From: Coffea arabica
Taxonomy: Eukaryota; Streptophyta; Magnoliopsida; Gentianales; Rubiaceae
Direction: 5' to 3'
DNA: 64,000 bases
NCBI RefSeq assembly: GCF_036785885.1
Contig: NC_092326.1
Coordinates: forward strand, 39,332,287-39,396,286
In this document: in pieces, positions 39,366-50,900 of the stretch
Layout: the number at the start of each line of letters is the position of its first letter
How positions within the stretch are numbered: the first letter of the stretch is position 1
The notes under the pieces: generated by a model
The model's database searches: none
Told to the model about the DNA's origin: nothing
What the model saw: only the letters and a program-made list of their open reading frames with translations
Program-made: the position numbers and the translations under genes

Positions 39366-42179
39366 TACAGTATCTACCCCCTACAGAAAAAATGGAGCGA
39401 ATTGAATGACCTGCAAGTCACTTAAACCGTATGGACAAGAAAAGAACAAAGAAAAAGATTCAGTTCCAACCATCCATCCGACCTTCTTCATTTAAACTAG
39501 TCTGATGTATTAATTAACAGACAGTTCAAATTGTAAATTATAAGTTGCATTACCATCTAGAGGCCAAAAATCTGAATTTCTTGGAACAACAATCAGTTTA
39601 TACCATGATATCAGCAAATGTTAAATCATTAAAATGCCAAATCAGGAAGGGAAAGAATTCCAATATGTACCCTTCTGCAGTCATCACCCAATGCAGAAGA
39701 AAAGCACAACAGACACACGTTACTTTCCTTAATTCTCCGAAAATGGCCTACCTCTTTGTCAGAGTCAGATTATAAATTGCAGGAAAGCTTCTGAACCAAT
39801 GTTCTTGAAACCCCACTGCTGTTCAGTAATGGGGACAACAATGAGGAAGAAAAGAATCTGAAAATATCTACTGCACCTAAAGCATTGGATCGTGGAATTA
39901 ATATGCTACGTTATATAGTTCAACAACCAAGAAAAATGAACTAGATGATGATGTAATCCTTATCTGTTCTGTTCTGTTATGTTAAAAAACTTATAAATAT
40001 ATTGAGTGATGATTGTTGAAAACCATGATTAAGGTCCCATGAATGGACTTGCGTGTTTTGTGTGCCACATTGGAGTGCTTGTCTGGTTGGATTTGCTGCT
40101 GAATAGAAACAAACGTTCGACGTTCTCTTTTGCCACTTTTTGAAACCCCTTAAATTAGTACGTGAAGTTTCTTTGTCCGCATTTAATTGGCCGGGATGGG
40201 AAATACCACTGATTCCTCCCGCCTTTATAACTTAACGGCCCACTTACTCCAATCCTGATGTCATCTTTTTAACCTTCTCCCACCATTGATTATTCAGGGC
40301 CTCATAACCATTCCCCTCCTTTGGTTCCCAATCGAGTCTTTGAAAGCTCAAATTGGAATCAAAGGCGTGAAAATAGGTGATTCGGATGAGTTTAAACGAA
40401 TTATAATTGGTATAATTGAGCCAATCTATTTATACTTATTTAATAAATGAATCAAAATAAATCAATTCATTTATGCTCATCTAAGAAATAAATATAGGGA
40501 TATTCAATTACTCATTCACGACTTACTTAAAATTCTACTTTTTTTTTTTTTTTTGCATGTTATTTGACAAGAAGTGACGACATTTTCTTGATTGCAAAAT
40601 TTTAATTATTAAAATTAATCAAACAAAATTCAATTATGGGTATACTGTTTCCGACTTTCATCTATTTCAATTTTGGGGCAAATTTTTGTCACACTGTGAC
40701 TAACTTGGTTCCCTTGTCTTCTATCAAAAGTAAAACTATAATCCTTTGAAGCCCTCCTTCACTTAGATAGCTCCCATCTCCACATTGTGAACTTTCTTGC
40801 TTGGAAAGGGATTTTTCACCAAAAACTCTCTACATTTTTTCCGTGAACAGATTTTTCAATTATTTTTTTATCTCACATATATCAGATCGCTACAATATAT
40901 TTTCTACAAAAATTCCAAAAAATTACAGTCCAAACAGGCACCTTACTCTAGTATATATTAGCAATAAATTACTAATACATAATTGAATTTGGGTTGGATA
41001 AATCTAATTGGAAGAGTCGAAACAAAAATCTGTAAGAGCAACAACTCCTACAAGTTATAGTGACTGCTATCCATCGGCAAGATTCTAACTAGTAGTTACA
41101 AAAGCTGTACCGGGCTTGAAATATACGCAAATTTTAGTACAACAATTCATGGATCATTCTCTATTCTTGCAATTGGAACGTTGCTTTGTTTATACTACAG
41201 AATAAAGTGATACTATTAATCTTATTAATAAAGCAAAGTGATACTATTTATTTAGAAGTATTTTAATTTTTCGATTAGACTAATCCTCTAAAATTGTGTA
41301 AAGCCTTACCTCAAAAATACACAGCGAGATAGTACATGAAAGTCGATTACGGGACTTACTGATCACGAGACCTACTAATAACTACCAAGCTACGATGTAT
41401 CAGTCGGACTACTCACGGCGCGTTTATGCCCTAATTACTCTCCATTAAAGTTGCTCGTCAAGTTCCCTTTCTTTCTTTCTTGGTGGGGAGTGGGGACGCG
41501 GGTGAAATTGCAGTGGAACTACCAGTCCACATTAAAGAGGATATTTGATTGGCGGTTTGGACTGTTTGGACAAGTTAAAATGAAATGAGGTAATAAGACA
41601 GACAAGTCAAAAAAAGTTGGGCATGTACAGAAGAACTTATGAACCTACTATGATGATAATTCTTCATCCGATATTGGGCGAAAAATTAAAAAAAAAAGGT
41701 TTAATTGTATACAAACCCAACTCGACCAAGAAAATGCTATGACACAACCCTTAAATTTTTTTCGCTGCAGGTGAGGGCCCAAGGAGGGACTTAAGCCCCT
41801 CGCTGGTGGCCACTGAACCATTGGCCAGTGGTTGAAAAAGGTTTAATGGTGTGAATCTTCACATTTGTGCAAAACAATTTATTATTTCGCTTAAGCGTCA
41901 TTAGCTGTGTTTCCAAATGGAGGCAAAATGTGCTTCTTTGACTAATTCCTGTCAATGCACACATTTTGGACTTTGTTTGGATGCTGCTAATACCTCTTCT
42001 ATTCTACCAAATAGAAGTCCATCATTTACTTGACAACAACTTTGAAAGAAGCTACAATTTAGTACTCATCTATAAAATAGATTTTTCATCTAATAAATTT
42101 TAACAATCTTGAATACTACTATAACTTAAATCATCAATAATAATTAGTTTTATTTGTAGATTTTGATTATACATAATCA
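39366..42179. other. Divergent intergenic region, HEXO3 promoter side
   Basis: The first few hundred bases are the likely HEXO3 leader and promoter. At 40848-40942 there is a fragment of a family A-type MITE (ttatctcacatatatcagat, ending cagtccaaacagg). No gene is visible. Confidence 0.4.
41754..41848 (-). mobile_element. SINE-like tRNA-derived fragment, inverted
   Basis: On the minus strand the unit runs ggccaatggttcagtggcca then a diverged box (aagtccctccttgggccc), and ends in cctgcagcg followed by an A run (T run at 41755-41762 on plus). This is the usual layout of a plant SINE 3' end. The internal promoter is degraded and no target duplication was found. Confidence 0.45.
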
Positions 42180-43254
42180 AATTTTCTAATATTCTCATTT
42201 GCTTTTGTATTCAGATTATATATTTTTTTAATAGACAAAAAAAAATTAGAATCCATAATCAAGCAAAGAGTAACTTTTGCGTATACTAATTATTTACCAT
42301 AATCACTTTCTATAATTAAATTTTATAAAATCTAAAACAAACAAGAACATGGCCTATATATTACTATCAATTATCATTCGAAGAACTCGAGCAAAGAAGT
42401 GCTTTGCAAATAACATTACCCAAAAATGATTTTAGGGGTGTTCAAAATGATCAAAAGATCCAAAAATCCTTACCTTATGATTCACATTGATCCACTTTTT
42501 TGCGAAAATCCCACTCGCCAAACTATATGTGGATCAAATACAAATCACAATTTTTGTGATCCCTATATATCTGATTTGATCTGATTATTTTAAAAAAATT
42601 TTAATTTATTTTGTACTAAAATTATTTATTTATTTATTTTTTCATTCCTATGTCTAAATTCTCATTCAATGATAGCTGTTCTACATGTGGTGCTAGGTTT
42701 CTATATGGGTGTGTGTATTGTCATAGAAATTGTCAGCAAAATTTTTAATTTTATTTTTTAAAATTGGTATACAACCCCTTTGTAAAAGGAAAAAGAATAA
42801 TAACAATGTTTTGTATTTTTCTTATACTGCGTCACGGTATATATTGACGAGATGGCCCAGATGGAATGATTAGAAACATTCAAAAAGTGGCCCAGATGGA
42901 ATGATTAGAAACATTCAGAAAGTTATCGCCAAATTGTGTCAGAGACTAATCTAAGGGGGACCCACAAACCAACACCATCCAACCAATTGGTGACAGGAGG
43001 TGCGGCTGAGAACCTTAAACCCAGGTTGAAGAACTCACAATCTTTCGATGTGGGACAGAAATCCATCCTCCCTCCCGAACACACCCTCGCCAAAGAAATG
43101 GTATGTTTTTTTCCAGAGAAGACAATATACACAAACACCTAATTAGATTAAAAACACTCAGGAAGTCATCGCTAAATTGAGTCAGAGGCAAATTTAAGGA
43201 GGACCCACAAACCAATACCATCCAACTAATTGGTGACAGGAGGTGCGGCTGATT
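42180..43254. repeat. Left direct repeat flanking the pararetrovirus remnant
   Basis: This 1.08-kb segment recurs in the same orientation at 44887-47690, sharing for example 'ttctcatttgcttttgtatt' and 'ctttcgatgtgggacagaaa'. Near its right end it holds a direct duplication of about 38 bases (cccagatggaatgattagaa) at about 42853 and 42891. Two copies of a unit with 'accaattggtgacaggaggt' lie at about 42979 and 43225. It breaks off at gcggctga, where pararetroviral sequence begins. Short open frames on both strands are not conserved genes. Confidence 0.8.
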
Positions 43255-44886
43255 AAGAAAGGACCCCGCTCCTTGGACAGAAGAACATACTCAAAAAATA
43301 AGATATTTAAAAGCTAAGATTATAGAATTACCCTGTTTAGATATTCCAAACCCTAATGCTAAAATGATAGTAGAAACAGATGCCTCCGAAAAAGGATATG
43401 GTGGCATACTCAAACAAAAGATAGAAAATTCCCAGGAACAATTAGTAAGGTTCCATTCAGGAGCATGGAATATCACACAGCAAAAATATTCTACTATTAA
43501 AAAATAAATTTTAGCTATTGTATTATGTATTTCCAAATTTCAAGATAATTTGATAAATAAAACTTTTTTATTAAGAGTTGATTGCAAATCAACAAAAGAA
43601 GTTTTACAAAAAGATGTTAAAAATCTTGTCTCAAAACAAATATTTGATACTGGATCAGTCGAAATTATTGCAAAATCCAATCCTTCAAATCCAAAGGAAA
43701 TAGCCCATTGCAAATGTATAATTAAAAAGGTTTGCTCCCCAGGAGAATGGGCCTCTATTTATTCAAAAAAGAACTTTTCAGTCCGAAGGATTCCAGACGG
43801 ATTCACCTATCAGGATTACAAACAGGCCTGGTATAGAGCTTTTCTATACAGACCATTTGATCATTCATGGTTTTTTATATTCCATGAACATTGCCCAAAG
43901 GAGTTTCCAATCTGGTTCTATCATTGGTAGAGATATTATGGACCTCAACAGGAGATATATCCTCCAAAAGTATTAATGGGATTTCAGACTTATTGCAAAA
44001 AGATTCAAGGAGAAGAATATACCCGTTCAATATTATTGCACACAGAGTTCAAAGTACCTTGGATATTTTGCTGGAGTTTCAAAATTATGCAAGATTTAGA
44101 AGCACTATTACCAATGTCTTTGGTTCGAGAATTCAAAGTTAAATGGTGGGATGAATTCAAATAAGAAATATGCTCCCAAGAAACAGTACTCAAATTTCTT
44201 CAAACGGGCGAAAAACTCAAATGGACCATGCAGCAATTAGTGGCAGTTCAAACAAAAGAAAAAAGTCCGTTTCGAAAGGTCGCTGCCTCTTCAAGTATTC
44301 AAAGGCCAAATACCCCTTCAAAAGGGAAAGAGACAGAAGCAGCAAATCCGCCTCAAGATTTTTTCCTTTCAAAAATGATGACAAATCCGGATATGTTTCA
44401 ATAATATTTGAATTATTTGAAGGAACAAACAAAAGAAGACAAAGGAATTTCAAATCAAGGACCCACAACAGCTGGATCCACTACAGCGGAGGAATCTTCG
44501 TCATCACCCACTCAAACGTCTGACCCTTTTGGTGGACCATGTGCTCAAGATTCGTATGACTACTAAAGGCCATTGGCAACATTTCAAAAGGCTACGAATT
44601 ACTCCATCCAATCAGATAAAGCCTTCAAGATTACGAAGATAAGAAGATAAGATTCAAATAAAATAAAAATGAAATGCACATTTCAATTCATGTATAAATA
44701 GATGTAGGATTTCACAAGACAGGCATCGATCAATCTATGTGATCTGAGCCTTCTCCATTGTAAACCATCTCCTACTTCTCCTAGTTTCCAATAAAGTCAA
44801 AACTTTCATTCATATTGGCTTCCACTATCCACGCTCATTTTAATCCAAGAACTTTAATTACAAGTAAGTCCTTAATACTAATTAGG
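43255..44886 (+). mobile_element. Endogenous pararetrovirus remnant (Caulimoviridae-like), broken
   Basis: Two decayed coding blocks on the plus strand. The first (about 43255-43690) resembles the end of a caulimovirid reverse transcriptase and its RNase H, including an ETDAS motif and a GYGG motif. A stop near 43505 interrupts it, and homology to the usual end of the domain is lost after about 43640. The second block (about 43690-44530), in shifted pieces, is Trp- and Phe-rich and resembles a protein of unknown role found next to such polymerases in plant genomes. A TATA box follows at 44693-44700, with a polyadenylation signal AATAAA at 44790-44795, as in a pregenomic RNA promoter and leader. 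The polymerase N-terminal part, movement and coat regions are missing. It is an old, non-functional genomic copy. Confidence 0.75.
44693..44795 (+). promoter_or_regulatory. Remnant pararetroviral promoter: TATA box and downstream poly(A) signal
   Basis: TATAAATA at 44693-44700 is followed about 97 bases later by AATAAA at 44790-44795. Caulimovirids place a poly(A) signal shortly after the transcription start so that it is ignored on the first pass and used on the second. The spacing fits. Whether it is still active cannot be told from sequence. Confidence 0.5.
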
Positions 44887-45006
44887 AATTTTCTAATATT
44901 CTCATTTGCTTTTGTATTCAAATTATATATTTTTTTAATAGACAAAAAAAATTAAAATTCATAATCAAGCAAAGAGTTACTTTTGCGTATTCTAATTATT
45001 TACCAT

Positions 45007-46595
45007 TAGGGGTGGCAATTCCTGACACGACCCGAAAACACGACACGAACCTAACACGAAATTAATGGGTTTGGGTTGGGATTTTGGGAGTTCGGGTCAG
45101 AATCGGGTCAAACCCGATGAACCCGAAAAAAAAAATAGGTCAATTTCGGGTCAACCCGTTGTGACATGATATGACCCGATGTGACCCGTTTACGAATTAA
45201 AACTAATTTAATAAACATAAAAATTATTTTATCTAACTAAACTAAATCATTCTTTTTTTCCAAAGGCATTAATTACTTAATCTTAAATGAATTTATTTAA
45301 CTTGTGTGAAGTTAAAATTATTATATTTGGACAAATAATATATTATGTTATTTTTTACTTTTATGCTGTTTTAATTTATTTTATATTTAATTTGGGATAA
45401 AACACTTTTATGGTGTTTAATTTATTTTAGATTTGGTTTGAAATTATTTATTTAAATTTTTATTACTTGATGATGTAATTAATTTTGTGAAAAATTGATT
45501 TTATTAGAAATTACAGTGATAAATTAATAAATTAAAATTAAGTTTCGGGTCATTTCGGGTCGACCCACCAACCCGAAATTTTCGGATTCGTGTCAGGTAC
45601 CCTGACCCGTTTCGGGTTGGCGGGTCGGGTTCGGGTCAGCAGGTTCTTTGTTATAGAACTGTCAATGGGGCTGGGCCAGCCCGAGCTCGGCTCGTTCGGC
45701 CCGACAAAAAACCCGATGAGCCCGATCATTTAGTGAGCCGGTCTGAGTTTGAGCCTAAAAATTAGGCCCGAATTAAATGTGAGCTGAGCTTGGGCCTTAT
45801 TAGGCCCAAACCCGATATAGGCCCGGCCCTTTAATTACCTATATATATAATATTTATATTTTGATATTATGTATATTTATATATCCAAATATATTTTTAC
45901 TAAATACTAAATATATATATAAATTACAAAACACAAAAATACATCTAAAGACTCTTTCATGAGATTTCTTGAGAGTCAATATTAGTAATGCATAACTAAA
46001 TCTCTAATTTTTCTTATTGGTTCAGTAAATTTTTGTATTGGCATATTATTGGTTGATTTTTTTTTGGTCTACAAACACAAAATCATCAAGCATATTTGGA
46101 TTTAAATCACAAGATTATAAAAAAAGTTTCAATTTTTAAAGATGTATTGGCTTATGATCGCATGTTTTATTACTATTTTTCATGCATTTTAAATGGATTA
46201 AATATAAATATTGTTGAAAAAATTTTTGGTTTATATACTTTTTAAGAACTATTATTTGTTCATGTTTAGTTTTAATATTATAGTCTTGTAAATGTTAACT
46301 TAGTTTTACAACTTAATAGTTATAGTAATTATATTAAGAAAATTAAGGAGTAATAAGTGAGCTTGGGCTAAACCCGATTAAGGCTCACAACCCGAATATT
46401 ATGTGAGTTGAGTATGAGTTTCACATTTACGAATCCGAAACTCATAGCCCGAAGTCCGAAAATGTTTCAAATTAAATGAGTTGAGCTTGAACTCATCAAA
46501 GCCCGGCTCATTAGGCCCGATTGACAGGCCTACTTTGTTATACTTAGGCCTCAACCCGACCGGCCAACCCGAACCCGACCCGTTTGCCACCCCTA
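45007..46595. mobile_element. Non-autonomous hAT element, outer, with 8-bp target duplication
   Basis: Terminal inverted repeats TAGGGGTGGCAA (left) and TTTGCCACCCCTA (right). The 8-base duplication tttaccat lies at 44999-45006 and 46596-46603, an exact match. An uninterrupted copy of the target survives in the left direct repeat. The subterminal regions are packed with 'cgggtc/gacccg' words in both orientations, as in plant hAT MITEs. No transposase is encoded. Without the inner insertion and its duplicated bases the element is about 700 bp. Confidence 0.9.
45654..46532. mobile_element. Non-autonomous hAT element, inner, with 8-bp target duplication
   Basis: This 879-bp unit sits inside the outer hAT element. 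Its ends are TAGAACTGTCAATGGGG and the inverse CCCGATTGACAGGCCTA. The 8-base duplication ctttgtta at 45646-45653 and 46533-46540 is exact. The subterminal parts repeat 'gcccgag/ggcccga' words. The AT-rich middle has no transposase frame. Confidence 0.9.
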
Positions 46596-47109
46596 TTTAC
46601 CATAATCACTTTCTATAATTAAATTTTATAAAATCTAAAACAAAGAAGAACACGGCCTATATATTACTATCAATTATCATTCGAAGAACTCAAGCAAAGA
46701 AGTGCTTTGCAAATAACATTACCCAAAAATGATTTTAGGGGTGTTCAAAATGATCAAAAGATCCAAAAATCCTTACCTTATGATTCACATTGATCCACTT
46801 TTTTGTGAATATCCCACTCGCCAAACTATATGTGAATCAAATACAAATCACAATTTTTGTGATCCCTATATATTTGATTTGATCTGATTATTTTTAAAAA
46901 AATTTTTAATTTATTTTGTACTAAAATTATTTATTTATTTATTTTTTCATTCCTATGTTTAAATTCTCATTCAATGATAGCTGTTCTAGATGTGGTGCTA
47001 GGTTTCTATATGTGTGTGTGTATTGTCACAGAAATTGTCAGCAAATTTTTTAATTTTATTTTTTAAAATTGGTATACAACCCCTTTGTAAAAGGAAAAAG
47101 AATAATAAC

Positions 47110-47262
47110 AATGGGAGTGTTTGGATATAAAACTTATCACAAATAGTATTTCGCTTGCATCATAAACACATTTTTCAACCCATCTTTTTATATTCCCAAT
47201 CACCTTTTTATCTCACATACATCACATCACAAAAAGTGTTACAGTAATTATTCCAAATAATA
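47110..47262. mobile_element. MITE, family A, inverted relative to 11856-12000
   Basis: Starts gggagtgtttggatataaaa and ends 'cagtaattattccaaataat'. The reverse complement matches 11856-12000 closely, including the core and 'gtgtttatgatgcaagcgaa'. In the left direct repeat this place is occupied by an unrelated stretch of about 35 bases, so the insertion also replaced sequence. Confidence 0.75.
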
Positions 47263-47690
47263 TTGACGAGATGGCTTAGATGGAATGATTAGAAACATTC
47301 AAAAAGTGGCCCAGATGGAATGATTAGAAACATTCAGAAAGTCGTCGTCAAATTGTGTCAGAGATTAATCTAAGGGGGACCCACAAACCAACACCATTCA
47401 ACCAATTGGTGACAGGAGGTGCGGTACAGAACCTTAAACCCAGGTTGAAGAACCCACAATCTTTCGATGTGGGACAGAAACCCATCCCCCCTCCCGAGCA
47501 CACCCTCGCCAAAGAAATGGTCTGTTTTTTCCCGAGACGACAATAAACACAAACACCTAATTAGATTAAAAACACTTAGGAAGTCATCGCTAAATTGAGT
47601 CAGAGACTAATCTAAGGAGGATCCACAAACCAACACCATCTAACTAATTGGTGACAGGAGGTGCGGCTGAGAAACTTAAACCCATCTATT

Positions 47691-47983
47691 AATGTATATT
47701 CTTTTAAAGTCCATACTTATTAAAAAAACATTATATTGCGTGGACGGCGGATGTCGTTGACCAGCCTCCTTTGGCGCGACATTTGACCCTTCTCGCACAA
47801 AAATAAAGGCATAAATCCCATTATAGGAAACGCCCCCCAAAAAAAAAAAATTTTATTTTGACAACAGCGGTCCATTTTTGTATTTATCTTTTTTTTTTTC
47901 TGTGACGGCGAAGCCCGAAGTTCCCGCTGTTACCATCCATTTCGGCCTCCAACTCGCCATTTCTCTAGATTTTAATTTTAGCG
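47691..47983 (+). promoter_or_regulatory. Presumed FRA3 proximal promoter and leader
   Basis: Only about 290 bases separate the transposon block from the FRA3 start codon. The region contains an A run and a T run (about 47836-47850, 47888-47899), and just before the gene a GC-richer leader. No clear TATA box is seen. The core promoter must lie here or inside the repeat. Confidence 0.3.
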
Positions 47984-50900
47984 ATGGACGGTCGGATCAA
48001 AGACGAAGACGGTGACGACTTAAACCCTTTCTTCACCACCAGTCCTCCTAGACCCACTGCCCAATCGCCTCCTCACTCATCCTTCTCGCAGAACTTTCCC
48101 TTTTCACCTCCCGATCACTTCCCCCAATACGGCGACGTCTTCACTGCTCCGCCGACCACCACTACTGCTAATTCCGACAGACTCATCCCCGTTGACGATG
48201 ACGATGATGATCAGCCGACCTCTGCTTCCACTTCCCAAAATTACCAATGTGCCCCGAAGATATTTGACCGCTTTGACGACTCCTCCACTTCGTCCGACGA
48301 CAATGACGAATTCTACTGCTCCGACGCCCAGCACGAAGCCGTCCGGAAGCGGCTCGATTACATGATGGACTACCTCGACCGGAAGCTCTCCATGTCCGCG
48401 GATCATCCTGCTGACGTCGGCAAGGTGGGTCAGTCTCAGAGTCCTGATCAGAGTCAGAGTCAGAGACATCCTCAGACTCGGCAGCCGCTCCCGGAGTTTA
48501 TTGCCATGGGCGGTGGGACGGGGATATTCAAGCTTCCGGTGAGGTCTGCTGTGAATCCGGTCCGGCCCCCGAGCTTGGAGGTGCGTCCGCATCCGTTGAG
48601 GGAGAAGCAAATTGGGAGGTTTTTGAGGAATATTACGTGTATTGATGACGGGAGGCAAATGTGGGCTGGGTCGGAGTGCGGGATTCGGGCTTGGGATTTG
48701 GGGAATGTATATGGAGCTGGGGTGGCGAAAGGAGAGGTGGAGGAGGAGTTCGACGTCGATGAGGAATGGGGTGAACTTGAGGGGCTTGTGGAGGAGGATG
48801 CGGCGCCCTATGTTGAGTCTGTAAGGACGGTGGGAGCGCTGTGTGTTGTGGGAGATGATGGGAATAGATTGGTATGGAGTGGGCATAAAGATGGAAAAAT
48901 TAGGTGCTGGAAAATGGATGGTATCAATAACAACAGTAGAGGTCGGTTTAAAGAAGGACTTTCTTGGCAGGCTCATCGTGGTCCGGTGCTTTCCATGGTC
49001 ACGACTTCTCATGGTAAACTTGGGATCATGATTGTTATATTTGAAATTTTGCTTTTTTTGGGTAATTGTAATTGGATTATATGAATGCTCGAGAATGTAT
49101 TGGCTTAGATGTTTTGGCTCTTTACACATTTTAGTAGGGACATTGAGAACTTGAAATTAATTGGTCTCATTTTGTACATTTGACTATTATTTGATAGAGA
49201 GTAATTAATCTTTAATATTGCAATTTGCAAACCTTTTCCTGTCTATGGTTTTAAAGATAGAGTCATGGAAATGGAAGAAATTAATAAACTTTGTAGGTAA
49301 TCTTGAAGAGAAAGAGTCATGGAAATGGTAGGAATTAAGAAACTTTGTGTGTGCGCCAGTGTTTGGTATTGTTTGTCATAGTAATACAAATGCTGTTTCA
49401 GGCTAGAACTTGTGATGCTAGATATAAAAAATACTGTCTCCTTACCGCTCCCTCCCTCCTGAAGCACCCATAAAAAGAAAAAATTCAGTCGATAGAGGTT
49501 TCACGTAGAGACTTAACAGACTTTTGGACTTCCATTCTACCCAGAAAAGGATGCGCTTTCGCTAGTAACTGCTTATATCCTGTGTCATAGCCCCTTTGAG
49601 TTATGTGTTTGCCTCTGTTTACTTGTGTATTTGTAATCCAACACCGTTTTGGCTTTGCCTGACTTTGACATTTGCTTGCTAGGATTTGTACATAAAAGAC
49701 CATATCAGACACCAATGCTTCAAGCTCTTAAGAAGGAAAGGAGCATATAATCTTTTGGATTCTAGTTTATTGAAGGCACACAATTGGTTTTGTAAAATTA
49801 TCCAAAGAAAAAATTATTCTTGAAATAAGCCCACATTCACGCACTGGATTTATACCAGTCGTTGGCACACATAAATGAGCATGATCACCTATTTGTCATG
49901 CTTTCAAGGATCTGCTTCTTCCTAATGGTGATGTGAGATTAGCTAACACTTGGATCTGTCATATGGTTAGTATATAACTCGTGCTGGGTACATACTCCAT
50001 AAATGTGCTTATAAGCAGGGATTGGTTGGGTGGGTGGGTAGTTTACAAAATTACTTTAGAAATTATGAGTTTGTTTGGACAGGAGTTTATTTGAGATAAT
50101 TACTGTAGCACTTTTTGTGTTGTGATGTATATGAGCTAAAAAGGTGATTGGGAAGATAAAAAGGTGATTGGAATTTGTGAAGTAAATTATTTTATCTGAA
50201 ATCATCTCAATCCAAACAAACCCTATATGTTTTACCCAATGGTTTAATAAAAAATACTGACATTTCTTTTGATTTGAATGGCAGTTGTGGAGATCAGGAA
50301 ATATGATATCACACCAAAACTTTGCCTTGTGCTTTACATGTTGTAAGATTAAGTTAATTACATTGAACTTATTGTATGAAAGAGTGCATATGTTGGATGC
50401 AAATTTAACTCGGAGTCATGAAACTAGGATGTTTTCTTGCAATCCCATGATCTTCTTTGTTTTGTGTTGTCATGTTGTTAATCTTATATGTACTCAAATA
50501 TAATTGGTAAACAAAATGTTTTACCTTGCCCCAGCATGGAGAGTTGCTGAGAATTTTAGGCCAGTATAAAAGCAAAATGCTTTCAAGGAATCATCCTCTT
50601 TGTTGATGGTTGTACCATACTTAAGGGGGTTTAGGAATAAGAGATTCTAACTTCTAATTTAGGCATGGATCAAACATGAAAATCTGCTTGTCCTTTGTTG
50701 TACTGACCTCTATGTCTGTACTCTTGCTAGTGTTTCTGGCCTCTAGCTCATATTCTGTATGTGCATTGAAGACCAACATAGGGGGACGGGGGTGTCAGAC
50801 AAGCTGCAATATTAGGACACAATCTGCCAGAAGTATCTGAAACTATTTTGAACAAAGGACTAAAATGCTACAATCCAGCCTCAATATCCTGACAATAGAT

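Larger units (their letters stand above)
44887..47690. repeat. Right direct repeat, interrupted by nested hAT elements and a MITE
   Basis: Same sequence as 42180-43254, in the same orientation. It is split at 45007-46595 by a hAT element and altered at 47110-47262 by a family A MITE. The uninterrupted parts are 44887-45006, 46604-47109 and 47263-47690. It extends about 20 bases past the point where the left copy is cut. Its right edge lies about 300 bases before the FRA3 start codon. Confidence 0.8.

Noticed and set aside
42936-43142. 68-residue frame (and its copy at 47355-47546) as a conserved small gene
   Set aside because: It lies inside the direct repeat and is read open on both strands; similarity between copies is due to DNA duplication.
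42180-47690. Complete LTR retrotransposon with 1.1-kb LTRs
   Set aside because: The two repeats do not end at the same base, no primer-binding site or integrase is seen, and the coding remnant is caulimovirid-like.
48104-49129. 341-residue reverse-strand open frame
   Set aside because: It is the complement of the GC-rich FRA3 exon 1, whose plus-strand protein matches FRA3. The reverse product is low in recognisable motifs.
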